Below, piece by piece: positions 1-8,130 of a stretch of DNA of 64,000 bases. Within the stretch, counting starts at the first letter, position 1. Each line of letters opens with the position of its first letter. The notes beneath the pieces were generated by a model that worked only from the letters and a program-made list of their open reading frames with translations, made no database searches and was not told the origin of the DNA. The stretch lies in contig CAVOGL010000007.1 of NCBI GenBank assembly GCA_963695415.1, positions 434,001 through 498,000 on the forward strand. The letters are read 5' to 3'. Origin of the DNA: CAVXWV01 sp963695415 (lineage in GTDB: Bacteria; Chloroflexota; Anaerolineae; Anaerolineales; UBA4823). The translations under genes and the position numbers were made by a program.

Positions 1-551
1 ACGAGTTCCGCTGCGAGATCTCTCTCTGAAATACCTGCCTTGATTATGGGTAAGGTTGCGATTAATGCACCTTCGGCAATTTCAACAGCCTTTCGCATAG
101 CAGTTATTTCGTCTTCGTCTTTAACTATTCTTAAAGTGGCAATCAAATTATCTGCCGGTGAAAATGCAATCTGGGCGTCGTTTTGGATAAGATTCATCTC
201 CAGGAACCGCATACTTGTTGATTCAACGCCAATTCGCTCTACCTTTCCCAGGTAGGTTACCGCATCGTGTACCACACCAGCCCAGGTGTCCGGATTCTCA
301 CCATAAGTAAATGGTTTAACAGGATAAGTGAAGTTATCTAATTTCAAGGATTCTAATTCCGGTAGTGCAATCACAGGATCCGAATCGGTGGAGAAAAACA
401 TAATCGTTGGTCGTTCCATCAAGTGAAAGTGCAGACCAGTGAGATAAAACAAGGTTGGTCCCGGAATGACAGCGATGCACCCAATTTTCGCAGATCGCAT
501 TACCTGCATCAGGCTTTCTCGGCGTTTTTCGTAGTCTGGATGGTTTAACAT
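1..551 (-). CDS. Xaa-Pro peptidase family M24 protein (3' end cut by window edge)
   Basis: Read on the minus strand from an ATG at 551-549 with a strong GGAGG ribosome site at 556-560; about 183 codons lie inside the window. The translation begins MLNHPDYEKRRESLM and continues with a creatinase-type N-terminal domain (motif VIPGPTLFYLTGL). It then enters the linker to the pita-bread domain (RIVKDEDEITAMRKAVEIAE), as in Xaa-Pro aminopeptidase or Xaa-Pro dipeptidase. These are cytosolic metallopeptidases that cut X-Pro bonds. The D-D-H-E-E metal ligands would lie beyond the window edge, so activity cannot be judged. It is transcribed away from the tRNA genes. Family assignment is good; the exact substrate is not known. 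Confidence 0.85.
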   Translation of the reverse strand, partial: MLNHPDYEKRRESLMQVMRSAKIGCIAVIPGPTLFYLTGLHFHLMERPTIMFFSTDSDPVIALPELESLKLDNFTYPVKPFTYGENPDTWAGVVHDAVTYLGKVERIGVESTSMRFLEMNLIQNDAQIAFSPADNLIATLRIVKDEDEITAMRKAVEIAEGALIATLPIIKAGISERDLAAEL

Positions 552-700
552 GTACCCTCCGATAAATTAATATGGTAAGTTCTGAGCAGGGCATATTCTA
601 GCAAGAAATTGACACATTTCCCCACCAATTTTATCCATTCCGGTTAAGAATTTGGGACATGATTTAGTCAGTTGCCTTTTAACTTAGCTTCCAAATAAAC

Positions 701-729
701 TTGACAGCAGCTATGGCGAACGATAAAAT
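701..729 (+). promoter_or_regulatory. Sigma70-type promoter of tRNA-Ala(CGC)
   Basis: A perfect TTGACA at 701-706, a 17-base spacer and TAAAAT at 724-729 lie 17 bases before the first base of the mature tRNA. Start of transcription would fall near 736. Confidence 0.75.
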
Positions 730-746
730 TCTCTCTCGAGTAAATA

Positions 747-819
747 GGGCCTGTAGCGCAGTTGGGAGCGCGCCTCAATCGCACTGAGGAGGTCGAGGGT
801 TCGAATCCCTCCAGGTCCA
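747..819 (+). tRNA. tRNA-Ala (anticodon CGC)
   Basis: The 73 bases fold as a full cloverleaf. The 7-bp acceptor stem is GGGCCTG with CAGGTCC and contains the G3-U70 wobble pair that is the alanine identity element. The D stem is GCGC/GCGC, and the anticodon stem is CCTCA/TGAGG with loop ATCGCAC, giving anticodon CGC. The T arm is GAGGG-TTCGAAT-CCCTC, and the discriminator base is A819. The 3' CCA is not encoded and must be added after transcription. It reads GCG codons. A second tRNA-Ala lies about 105 bases downstream. Confidence 0.93.
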
Positions 820-878
820 TAATGATTCCTTTCTTTATAAAGCAGTTTGAACAAATCAATAATCATGCTGTTGAAGGA

Positions 879-907
879 TTGACGGGAGTCATTTATGACG
901 GTAGAAT
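879..907 (+). promoter_or_regulatory. Sigma70-type promoter of tRNA-Ala(GGC)
   Basis: TTGACG at 879-884, a 17-base spacer and TAGAAT at 902-907, placed 18 bases before the tRNA. The geometry matches the promoter of the upstream tRNA-Ala, so the two tRNAs appear to be transcribed independently. Confidence 0.7.
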
Positions 908-925
908 TTTCCCACTATTTTGAGA

Positions 926-998
926 GGGCCCATAGCGCAGTTGGGAGCGCGTCTCAATGGCATTGAGAAGGTCGAGGGTTCGAATCCCTCTGGGTCCA
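926..998 (+). tRNA. tRNA-Ala (anticodon GGC)
   Basis: A 73-base cloverleaf with acceptor stem GGGCCCA/TGGGTCC (again with G3-U70), anticodon stem TCTCA/TGAGA, loop ATGGCAT with anticodon GGC, and T loop TTCGAAT. CCA is not encoded. It reads GCC and GCU codons. The body is nearly identical to the upstream tRNA-Ala(CGC), differing mainly in the acceptor and anticodon arms, which suggests local duplication followed by divergence. Confidence 0.93.
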
Positions 999-1039
999 TA
1001 AAAATAACTGGAGAATTGTGTAGTGCCTCCAGCTCATAA

Positions 1040-1320
1040 GGTGATAACAGGAGTATTAGGTTATCCGTCAGCGATCCGGGAGAGAGAGGTGTGAGCCCGG
1101 TTAGTGCCCAGCGGAGCACAAGCACGAAAATAAACTGAACTCGCCTGTTGACCCAATCGGGTCAGCCTCTCCGGTGACTGTAAAAGCCGGTGACGGGAAT
1201 CGCCCGTTACAGCGAATTAAGAGGCTTGCGAGATTCCGGTTGCGTCCGGTCAAGATCCAGCAAGCAGGGTGGTACCGCGGAGAACCCTTCGTCCCTGTTG
1301 ATGAAGGGTTATTTTTTTTG
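1040..1320 (+). promoter_or_regulatory. T-box leader (leucine-type) upstream of leuS copy 1
   Basis: The highly conserved T-box sequence AGGGTGGTACCGCG is at 1266-1279, followed by an intrinsic terminator at 1283-1319, with the synthetase start at 1338. The base of Stem I can be drawn as AACAGG (1046-1051) with CCTGTT (1144-1149). AGTA follows on the 5' side (1052-1055), as in specifier loops. On the 3' side two leucine codons lie in the specifier position, CTG (1135-1137, followed by A) and CTC (1140-1142); I cannot choose between them. Uncharged tRNA-Leu would pair with the specifier and, through its NCCA end, with the T-box bulge, favouring the antiterminator and read-through into leuS. 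The exact 5' boundary is approximate. Confidence 0.88.
1283..1319 (+). terminator. Regulatory terminator of the T-box leader
   Basis: AACCCTTC (1283-1290) pairs with GAAGGGTT (1303-1310), followed by A and eight T (1312-1319). The 5' arm directly follows the T-box sequence, so it competes with the antiterminator fold. Confidence 0.85.
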
Positions 1321-1337
1321 GAAGGAGGTCAATCAAG

Positions 1338-3804
1338 ATGGAAAGGAAATCTTCATGGGGAGAATATGATCCCCAAAGTATCGAGAAGAAGTGGCAGCGC
1401 ATTTGGGATGAACAAAACCTTTACCGTACCGGTGAAGATAGTGAAAAGGAGAAATATTACTGTCTTGATTTCTTCCCGTATCCATCGGGAGAAGGTCTCC
1501 ACGTAGGTCACTGCCGAAATTATGTTCCCACAGACCTGGTGTCTCGCTATAAGCGTATGAATGGATATAACGTGCTCCACCCAATGGGTTGGGATGCTTT
1601 TGGAGAACCAACAGAACAACATGCTATCTTGAATGGAATCCATCCCCGAGAAATTACTGATCGAAATGCAGCAAATTTCCGGCGACAATTAAAATCGATC
1701 GGTACCAGTTACGATTGGTCCAGGGAAATTGATTCATCCAATCCTGATTATTACCGGTGGAACCAGTGGTTCTTTTTACAGTTTTACCATCATGGTCTTG
1801 TTTATCGGGATAAAAACTGGCAATGGTGGTGCCCGGTTTGTCAGACATCATTGTCTAGCCACGAAATCCAGGATGGAAAGTGCTGGCGTGGTCACGATGG
1901 TGTAACTCGAAAAGAGATTCCAGCCTGGTATTTCAAAATCACGCATTATGCAGATGAATTATTGGCTGGTTTAGATCAGATCGATTGGCCAGAACCCGTC
2001 AAAGCGATGCAGCGCAATTGGATTGGACGCAGTGAAGGTGCGCTGATCACTTTTAAGAATAAAGAAAGTGTGGATATCCCGGTTTTTACCACTCGTCCTG
2101 ACACCCTTTTTGGGGCAACATTCCTGGCAGTTTCTCCGGAAAACCCGATTATTCCGTCTCTAACCAAGCCTGGTCTGTCAGAAGATATTTGTGCCTATCT
2201 CGAGGCAGCTTCAGGAGTTGGGTTAAGGGAGCGAATGATTACGAACGCGCCAGTTATCTGGTGTATTTACTGGCAGTTTTGTCACCAACCCGGTTACTCA
2301 GGAACCTATACCAGTTTGGATAGCTGATTATGTATTGCCAGATTATGGAACAGGGGCAATAATGGGCGTTCCGGCACATGATCAGACCGATTGGGAATTT
2401 GCCCAGAAGTACGGCTTGAGGATCCGGCAGGTGATCGATCCAATCGAAAATAAAGAGTCCTCGATTCAACAAGGTGCATACACCGGTCAGGGTTATTTGA
2501 TCAATTCCGGTAGATTCAATGGATATAAAAGCGAAGATGCTTTTTTTGCCATCACAGAATGGTTGAAGAAAAGAAATAAAGGTCGTAAGACTATTTCATA
2601 TCGGATGCACGATTGGTTAATTAGCCGTCAACGTTATTGGGGCACACCTATCCCAATAATATACTGTGATACTTGTGGTGAAGTACCAATCCCGGAAGAC
2701 CAATTACCTCTCTTGTTACCTGAGATAAAAGATTTTTCACCTGATGGTAGTGGGAGGTCACCTCTCGCCAAAGTTGATCAATTCGTGAATGTGAAATGTC
2801 CCGTGTGTTCAAAACCAGCTAAAAGAGAGACTGATACGATGGGTGGTTTCGCATGTTCATCCTGGTATTTCCTGCGGTTTACCAGCCCTCAAACGAGCAA
2901 AGCACCATTTGACAAAGAACTTGCCAGTTATTGGATGCCGGTTGACCTTTATGTTGGGGGAGCAGAGCATGCTGTGCTTCACCTGTTGTATGCCAGGTTT
3001 TGGACCAAAGCTCTGGCTGATTTTGGTTTGGTCGATTTCAGGGAACCCTTTAAAAAATACATCACCCAGGGTCAGTTGATGGGTTCAGATGGTCTGCGTA
3101 TGTCTAAATCCAGGGGCAATGTTATTACTCCTGATTCAGTTGTGGAAAAGTATGGAGCAGATGCTCTGAGAGTATTTGAATTATTCATGGCTCCCTTTGA
3201 GCAAAACACCATCTGGTCTGATGAAGGGATAAATGGATCGTACCGGTTCCTGAAAAAATTATGGGATCTGTATCAAAACACGTATGAACAGAGTTCAATT
3301 TTTGAGAGTGTGGAAACGGATATTCAATCGGAATTACAGCTGATTATCAAAGAAGCAACATCTCGAATTGAAACTTTTAAATTCAACACCTTAATTTCAT
3401 TACTGATGGAATTTTCCAACACCTTGGTGGAGGTCCATCGTAATGGAAGATGGCAGAATCGTTCATTTCACGAGTCCCTGAGTAAACTGTTATTACTCTT
3501 GGCGCCCATTGCACCACATTTCTGCGAAGAAATTTGGCATTTAACGGGTAACACAGGCAGCATACATTCTCAAACATGGCCTGAATGGTCGCAGGATAAA
3601 ATATTGGAATCAATGGTGGATGTCCCAATACAAATTGATGGCAAAGTCAGAGCGGTTCTTTCCGTGGAACAAGGATTAACGCTGGACGAGTTAAAAGGTC
3701 TGGCACTGTCAGAGGATAGAATTATCAATCATATGACTGGTAAAGAGGTTTTACATACATACTTTGTACAAGATAAAGTGCTAAATCTTGTTACAACCCG
3801 TTAG
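1338..3804 (+). CDS. leuS: Leucyl-tRNA synthetase, copy 1 (T-box controlled; one apparent frameshift)
   Basis: Class I synthetase charging tRNA-Leu in the cytosol. ATG at 1338 follows GGAGGT. The reading runs to a stop at 2327 in one frame and resumes in the +1 frame through 3804; removing one T from TT at 2254-2255 restores a protein of about 821 residues, normal for bacterial LeuRS. Motifs seen: HIGH-type GLHVGH near residue 54, zinc-like CPVCQT...CWRGH, editing-domain TTRPDT and GTGAIMGVPAHD, MSKSRGN, and a C-terminal anticodon-binding region. Compared with copy 2 it lacks the large insert after the editing domain. It is followed 97 bases later by a second, clearly different leuS. The break is in a doubled base and all motifs on both sides are intact, so sequencing error is more likely than gene decay; a real pseudogene cannot be excluded. 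Confidence 0.88.
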
Positions 3805-3853
3805 GTATGGATGAGGCAAGGATGAAGACGATCAACCCGATGATCTACCTGCT

Positions 3854-3859
3854 TATAAT
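3854..3859 (+). promoter_or_regulatory. Possible -10 element before leuS copy 2
   Basis: TATAAT in the 97-base gap between the two leuS genes, with a TG two bases upstream but no convincing -35. It could let copy 2 be made independently of the T-box. Weak call. Confidence 0.25.
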
Positions 3860-3901
3860 CACATTAGAGATATGAATTATGAAATGTAACTTGGAGAATC
3901 A

Positions 3902-6679
3902 ATGAACTCAGAAACACAAAATTATGACCCAAATTTTATCGAGGCAAAATGGCAAAGAAAATGGGAACAAGATGGTCTTTATCAGGCAAATGTTGATCCA
4001 GGAAAGCAAAAATATTATGCCTTGACCATGCTACCTTATCCTTCTGGTGAGCTGCATATCGGTCACTGGTATGCGATGACACCGTCAGATGCCCGAGCCA
4101 GGTACATGAGAATGAAGGGTTTTAACGTCATGTTTCCGATGGGATTTGATGCTTTCGGTTTACCAGCGGAGAATGCTGCTATTAAGAATGCCATCCATCC
4201 GAAGAATTGGACATACCGGAATATCGATAAAATGCGTGAACAGCTGCGTTCGATGGGCACCATGTTTGATTGGCGCAGAGAAGCGATCTCAGCGGATCCC
4301 AAGTATTATCGTTGGACGCAGTGGTTTTTTGTGCAGTTCTTCAAAAATGGCATTGCTTACAGGAAAAAATCCCCAGTGGATTGGTGTCCGAACTGCAATA
4401 CGACCCTCGCCCGTGAACAGGTATGGGGTGATGACCGGCATTGTGAAAGATGCGGTACACCGGTAATCAAGAAGGACCTCGATCAATGGTTTTTCCGCAG
4501 CACCAATTATGCGGAAGAGCTTCTGGACTTCTCTACAATCGATTGGCCGGACCGGGTGCGGTTGCTGCAAGAAAATTGGATTGGCAGATCCGAAGGAGCC
4601 AGCGTGACTTTCACCACAGAAGACGGTTTACCTTTAGAAGTGTTTACCACCCGTCCGGATACGCTCTGGGGGGCGACATTCATGGTGTTGGCTCCTGAGC
4701 ACCCACTTGTTGATACCATCACCACTCCCGAGCACGGTGATGAGGTGAAAGCATACAAGTTGGAAACATCCAGGATGACCGAAATCCAAAGGGAAGCCGC
4801 GGATAATGAAAAGACTGGCATTTTCACAGGAGGTTACGCAATTAATCCAGTAAACCAGGAAAAAATCCCGGTCTGGATTGCAGATTATGTGCTGATGACG
4901 TACGGGACTGGCGCGATTATGGCAGTCCCAGCACATGATGAACGTGATTTTGAGTTTGCATTGAAGTTCGGCATATCGATCTTGCCGGTTATCGAAAATC
5001 CATCAGGCGTGTCCAAGTCGTTTGTCTTAGGCGAAAGTATGGAACCGGGTTTCCTGGAATCACTTGGAGCGAACGAAATTCTGTTTACAGAGAACCAGGA
5101 CAATAATATATGCGTTGAAATTCATGACAGGCAAATTGATAAATACATCGAGTGTGTGAAGTCCAGTATTCGAGATGGTTTTTGGGTAGAGGTGATTGGT
5201 AAGGATTGGGTGTTTATTTTCAAGGATGAAACGATATATTGGGATTCAACTCAAAGCGAAGAAAAGATATTGAAGAGATGTAAACTACTAGAACCTGATA
5301 TGGGTAATAACGCTACACTGATGGAGATGTTGTGGGGGAATCAATATTACCGAGACGCATTGTTCCATCATGATTATGGAAAGATGATTAATTCTGGCGA
5401 ATTTAGCGGTACAGAAGGCGATCGTGCCAAGGAAAATGTGACCAATTGGCTGACCGAAAAGGGGATCGGGAAGAAAATGATCAACTACCGTTTGAGAGAT
5501 TGGCTGATCTCCAGGCAGCGATATTGGGGATCACCCATTCCCATGGTTCTCTGCCAATCATGTGGTTGGCTGCCTGTTCCCGAAGACCAGCTGCCGATAT
5601 TACTCCCTGATGATGTGGAGTGGACACCTACAGGCAAATCACCATTAAAACTGCACCCGACCTGGAAATTAACCCAGTGTCCTGATTGTGGTGAACAAGC
5701 TGTCCGGGAAACGGATACCATGGACACATTCATGTGTTCATCATGGTACCACCTGAGATATCTGAGCCCGGATTTCATAAACGGTCCATTCGATCAAAAT
5801 GAATATGATTATTGGATGCCAGTTGATATTTATACCGGTGGTATCGAACATGCTACCATGCACCTGATCTACACGCGATTTTTCCATAAAGCCTGTCGAG
5901 ATTTGGGAATAACAGAAGGACCTGAGCCGATGACTCGGTTAAGAAATCAGGGCATGGTTCTGGGTGAGGATCATGAGAAGATGTCAAAAAGCCGTGGGAA
6001 TGTGATCGCTCCGGATGACCTGGTTTCGCGCTATGGTGCCGATACCGTTCGTGCTTATCTCATGTTTTTCGCGCGATGGGAGTTGGGAGGACCTTGGAAC
6101 AGTAACGGCATTGAAGGAACTACTCGCTGGCTAAAGCGGGTTTGGACCCTGGTCCACGAAAAGGATATAAAAGGTACTCCTTCAAAAGACGTGCTGCGAA
6201 GCCTCAGGAGGAAAGTGCATCTAACGCTGCAGCAAATAACTGATGATTTTGATAGGTTTGAATTTAATACGATCATTTCCAGCCTGATGGAATTAATGAA
6301 TGAAATGGTAAAAGCCAGGGATGCAGGTGCGGTAGGTACCCCTGAATGGAATGAAGCGATCGATATCTATTTGCGCATGTTAGCGCCGGTTACACCACAT
6401 ATTTCTGAGGAATTGTGGGCACATTTAGGTAAACCTTATTCGATCCATCAACAAGAATGGCCTCAAGTTGACACTGAAGCGGTAAAAGTGGATGAGATCA
6501 CAATTGTTCTGCAAGTTAACGGGAAAGTCCGAGACCGGTTATTGGTCCCAATTGATATTCAGGAGGATGAGATCAGAATACTGGCGTTCGAAAGCGAAAC
6601 CATGAGACGTCATATCGGTGATGATGAGCCTAAGAAGGTGATTTATATCCCAGGAAAATTATTGAATATTGTGGTTTAG
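3902..6679 (+). CDS. leuS: Leucyl-tRNA synthetase, copy 2 (with large insert)
   Basis: A complete 925-residue class I LeuRS with ribosome site GGAG ahead of ATG 3902. Motifs: PYPSGELHIGHW near residue 48, zinc knuckle CPNCNT...CERCG, editing motifs TTRPDTLWGATF and GTGAIMAVPAHDERD, a second zinc-type pair CQSCG...CPDCG, KMSKSRGN, and the anticodon-binding and C-terminal domains. Between the editing domain and the catalytic core, about residues 370-487, lies an extra block of roughly 115 residues (containing FWVEVIGKDWVFIFKDE) that copy 1 and standard bacterial LeuRS do not have. Catalytic and editing residues are kept, so it should be active. Having two LeuRS suggests either a housekeeping/stress pair or one copy resistant to an inhibitor; the sequence does not decide. 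It is followed at 41 bases by ridA. Confidence 0.93.
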   Translation: MNSETQNYDPNFIEAKWQRKWEQDGLYQANVDPGKQKYYALTMLPYPSGELHIGHWYAMTPSDARARYMRMKGFNVMFPMGFDAFGLPAENAAIKNAIHPKNWTYRNIDKMREQLRSMGTMFDWRREAISADPKYYRWTQWFFVQFFKNGIAYRKKSPVDWCPNCNTTLAREQVWGDDRHCERCGTPVIKKDLDQWFFRSTNYAEELLDFSTIDWPDRVRLLQENWIGRSEGASVTFTTEDGLPLEVFTTRPDTLWGATFMVLAPEHPLVDTITTPEHGDEVKAYKLETSRMTEIQREAADNEKTGIFTGGYAINPVNQEKIPVWIADYVLMTYGTGAIMAVPAHDERDFEFALKFGISILPVIENPSGVSKSFVLGESMEPGFLESLGANEILFTENQDNNICVEIHDRQIDKYIECVKSSIRDGFWVEVIGKDWVFIFKDETIYWDSTQSEEKILKRCKLLEPDMGNNATLMEMLWGNQYYRDALFHHDYGKMINSGEFSGTEGDRAKENVTNWLTEKGIGKKMINYRLRDWLISRQRYWGSPIPMVLCQSCGWLPVPEDQLPILLPDDVEWTPTGKSPLKLHPTWKLTQCPDCGEQAVRETDTMDTFMCSSWYHLRYLSPDFINGPFDQNEYDYWMPVDIYTGGIEHATMHLIYTRFFHKACRDLGITEGPEPMTRLRNQGMVLGEDHEKMSKSRGNVIAPDDLVSRYGADTVRAYLMFFARWELGGPWNSNGIEGTTRWLKRVWTLVHEKDIKGTPSKDVLRSLRRKVHLTLQQITDDFDRFEFNTIISSLMELMNEMVKARDAGAVGTPEWNEAIDIYLRMLAPVTPHISEELWAHLGKPYSIHQQEWPQVDTEAVKVDEITIVLQVNGKVRDRLLVPIDIQEDEIRILAFESETMRRHIGDDEPKKVIYIPGKLLNIVV

Positions 6680-6720
6680 GTTGTATGTTAGAATGAGAAA
6701 AACCTTCCTTTGGAGGAAAA

Positions 6721-7104
6721 ATGAATGAAAAAGTAATCATCTCAGCTGAAAATGCACCAAAAGCGATTGGTCCCTATTCGGTCGCCAACCAGCTGGGTAA
6801 TATCATCGTGACAGCGGGACAATTAGGCATTGACCCATCAACAGGTGAGCTTGTTGTTGGGGGAATTGAAGCAGAAACACGACAATCATTAACTAATATC
6901 AAAAATGTCTTGGAAGCCGCTGGTTCTTCCCTCGAAAACGTAATTAAAACAACCGTTTTCCTGCGGGATATGCAGGATTTCGCAAAAATGAATGCCGTTT
7001 ACGCTGAATTTTTCACGAGTGAATATCCTGCCCGTTCAACAGTTGGTGTTGCCGCACTACCAAAGGGGGGAGCAGTGGAAATTGAGGCAATCGCTGGAAT
7101 TTAA
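6721..7104 (+). CDS. ridA: RidA family reactive intermediate/imine deaminase
   Basis: A 127-residue single-domain RidA (YjgF/YER057c/UK114) protein. It begins MNEKVIISAENAPKAIGPYS and keeps the substrate-binding arginine in PARSTVGVAALPKGG and the late acidic residue in VEIEAIAGI. RidA trimers hydrolyse enamine/imine intermediates released by PLP-dependent dehydratases, protecting other PLP enzymes. A strong GGAGG site lies just before ATG 6721. It sits between leuS copy 2 and the glycan genes, a run that also carries two PLP-type enzymes (an aminotransferase and a D-cysteine desulfhydrase-like protein), which fits its protective role. Confidence 0.93.
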   Translation: MNEKVIISAENAPKAIGPYSVANQLGNIIVTAGQLGIDPSTGELVVGGIEAETRQSLTNIKNVLEAAGSSLENVIKTTVFLRDMQDFAKMNAVYAEFFTSEYPARSTVGVAALPKGGAVEIEAIAGI

Positions 7105-7131
7105 AATTGGAGTCAACGCTTTTAGCGCGTG

Positions 7132-8130
7132 ATGCCTCTGGTCTCCATCATTATTCCTTGTTTCAACGAAGAGTCAACTATTTTTTCGTTGCTGCAAGCG
7201 ATTCTTGAACAAGATTTTCCAACCAATGAATTGGAGGTTGTGATAGCAGATGGGATGTCAACGGACAGGACTCGTCAGAGAATCGATGAATTTATTCAAC
7301 AAAAAACTGGTTTGAATGTAAAGATTGTTGATAATCCAAAGAGAAATATTCCCAGTGGATTAAACCTGGCTGTCAAAGAATCAGTAGGAGAATACATTGT
7401 CCGGCTGGATGGACATTCGATCCCGGATAAGTCATATGTAAGGAAGTGTGTAAATAGTTTGCAAACAGGCAAGGGTGATAATGTTGGCGGGGCATGGCAG
7501 ATCGAACCTCGCGGTGAAAGCTGGCAGGCTGCATCGATCGCAATTGCCGCCGCTAACCCGCTCGCAGTCGGAGATGCAAAGTATCGGATTGGGGGCGAAG
7601 CCCAATATGTCGATACAGTGCCTTTTGGTGCCCTTAAAAAAAGCTTCCTGGTTGAACTCGGTATATATAATGAACTATTGCAGACGAATGAAGATTACGA
7701 ATTGAATGCCAGGATAAGGAAGCGAGGAGGAAAAATCTGGTTTGATCCCTCGATCAAGTCTATATATCTGGCTTCACCCTCGTTCACTAAGTTAGCCAAA
7801 CAATATTGGCGTTACGGTTATTGGAAAGCGATGATGATCCGGATGCACCCCGACACTTTACGATGGCGGCAGGCTTTACCTCCCTTGTTTGTTATGGGTT
7901 TAACTCTAATGGCAGTATTGGGATTTGTGGCGAGTTATTTCTGGATGATGCTCGGGATTGGATTGGTCATGTATTTATTGATATTATTACTGGCAGCCAT
8001 CGGACAAGTTGTGAAAACTAAGCAAATAACCATGATGATTGGTATCCCTACCGCAATATCCATTATGCACTTTACGTGGGGGACAGCGTTTATATGGGGT
8101 TCGATTTCACCTGAGTTAAGGACTGCATGA
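7132..8130 (+). CDS. Membrane-anchored glycosyltransferase family 2 (ExoA-like)
   Basis: About 332 residues. The N-terminal GT-A domain starts PLVSIIIPCFNEEST and has VIADGMSTDRT, RLDGHS (DxD-like) and TNEDYELNARIRKRG; three or four hydrophobic segments occupy residues 235-325. This layout is that of succinoglycan-type ExoA enzymes, which add a sugar from a nucleotide donor to a lipid-linked precursor on the inner face of the membrane. ATG 7132 is chosen; GTG 7129 in the same frame is equally possible, since no clear ribosome site favours either. It overlaps the next gene by 4 bases (ATGA), so the two are coupled. The sugar specificity is unknown. Confidence 0.85.
   Translation: MPLVSIIIPCFNEESTIFSLLQAILEQDFPTNELEVVIADGMSTDRTRQRIDEFIQQKTGLNVKIVDNPKRNIPSGLNLAVKESVGEYIVRLDGHSIPDKSYVRKCVNSLQTGKGDNVGGAWQIEPRGESWQAASIAIAAANPLAVGDAKYRIGGEAQYVDTVPFGALKKSFLVELGIYNELLQTNEDYELNARIRKRGGKIWFDPSIKSIYLASPSFTKLAKQYWRYGYWKAMMIRMHPDTLRWRQALPPLFVMGLTLMAVLGFVASYFWMMLGIGLVMYLLILLLAAIGQVVKTKQITMMIGIPTAISIMHFTWGTAFIWGSISPELRTA

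Noticed and set aside
2230..2340. Programmed ribosomal frameshifting in leuS copy 1 (and likewise recJ and yvcK)
   Set aside because: No slippery heptamer, stop-codon context or downstream stimulatory structure was seen, and full-length homologues are single-frame. Homopolymer indels explain all cases.
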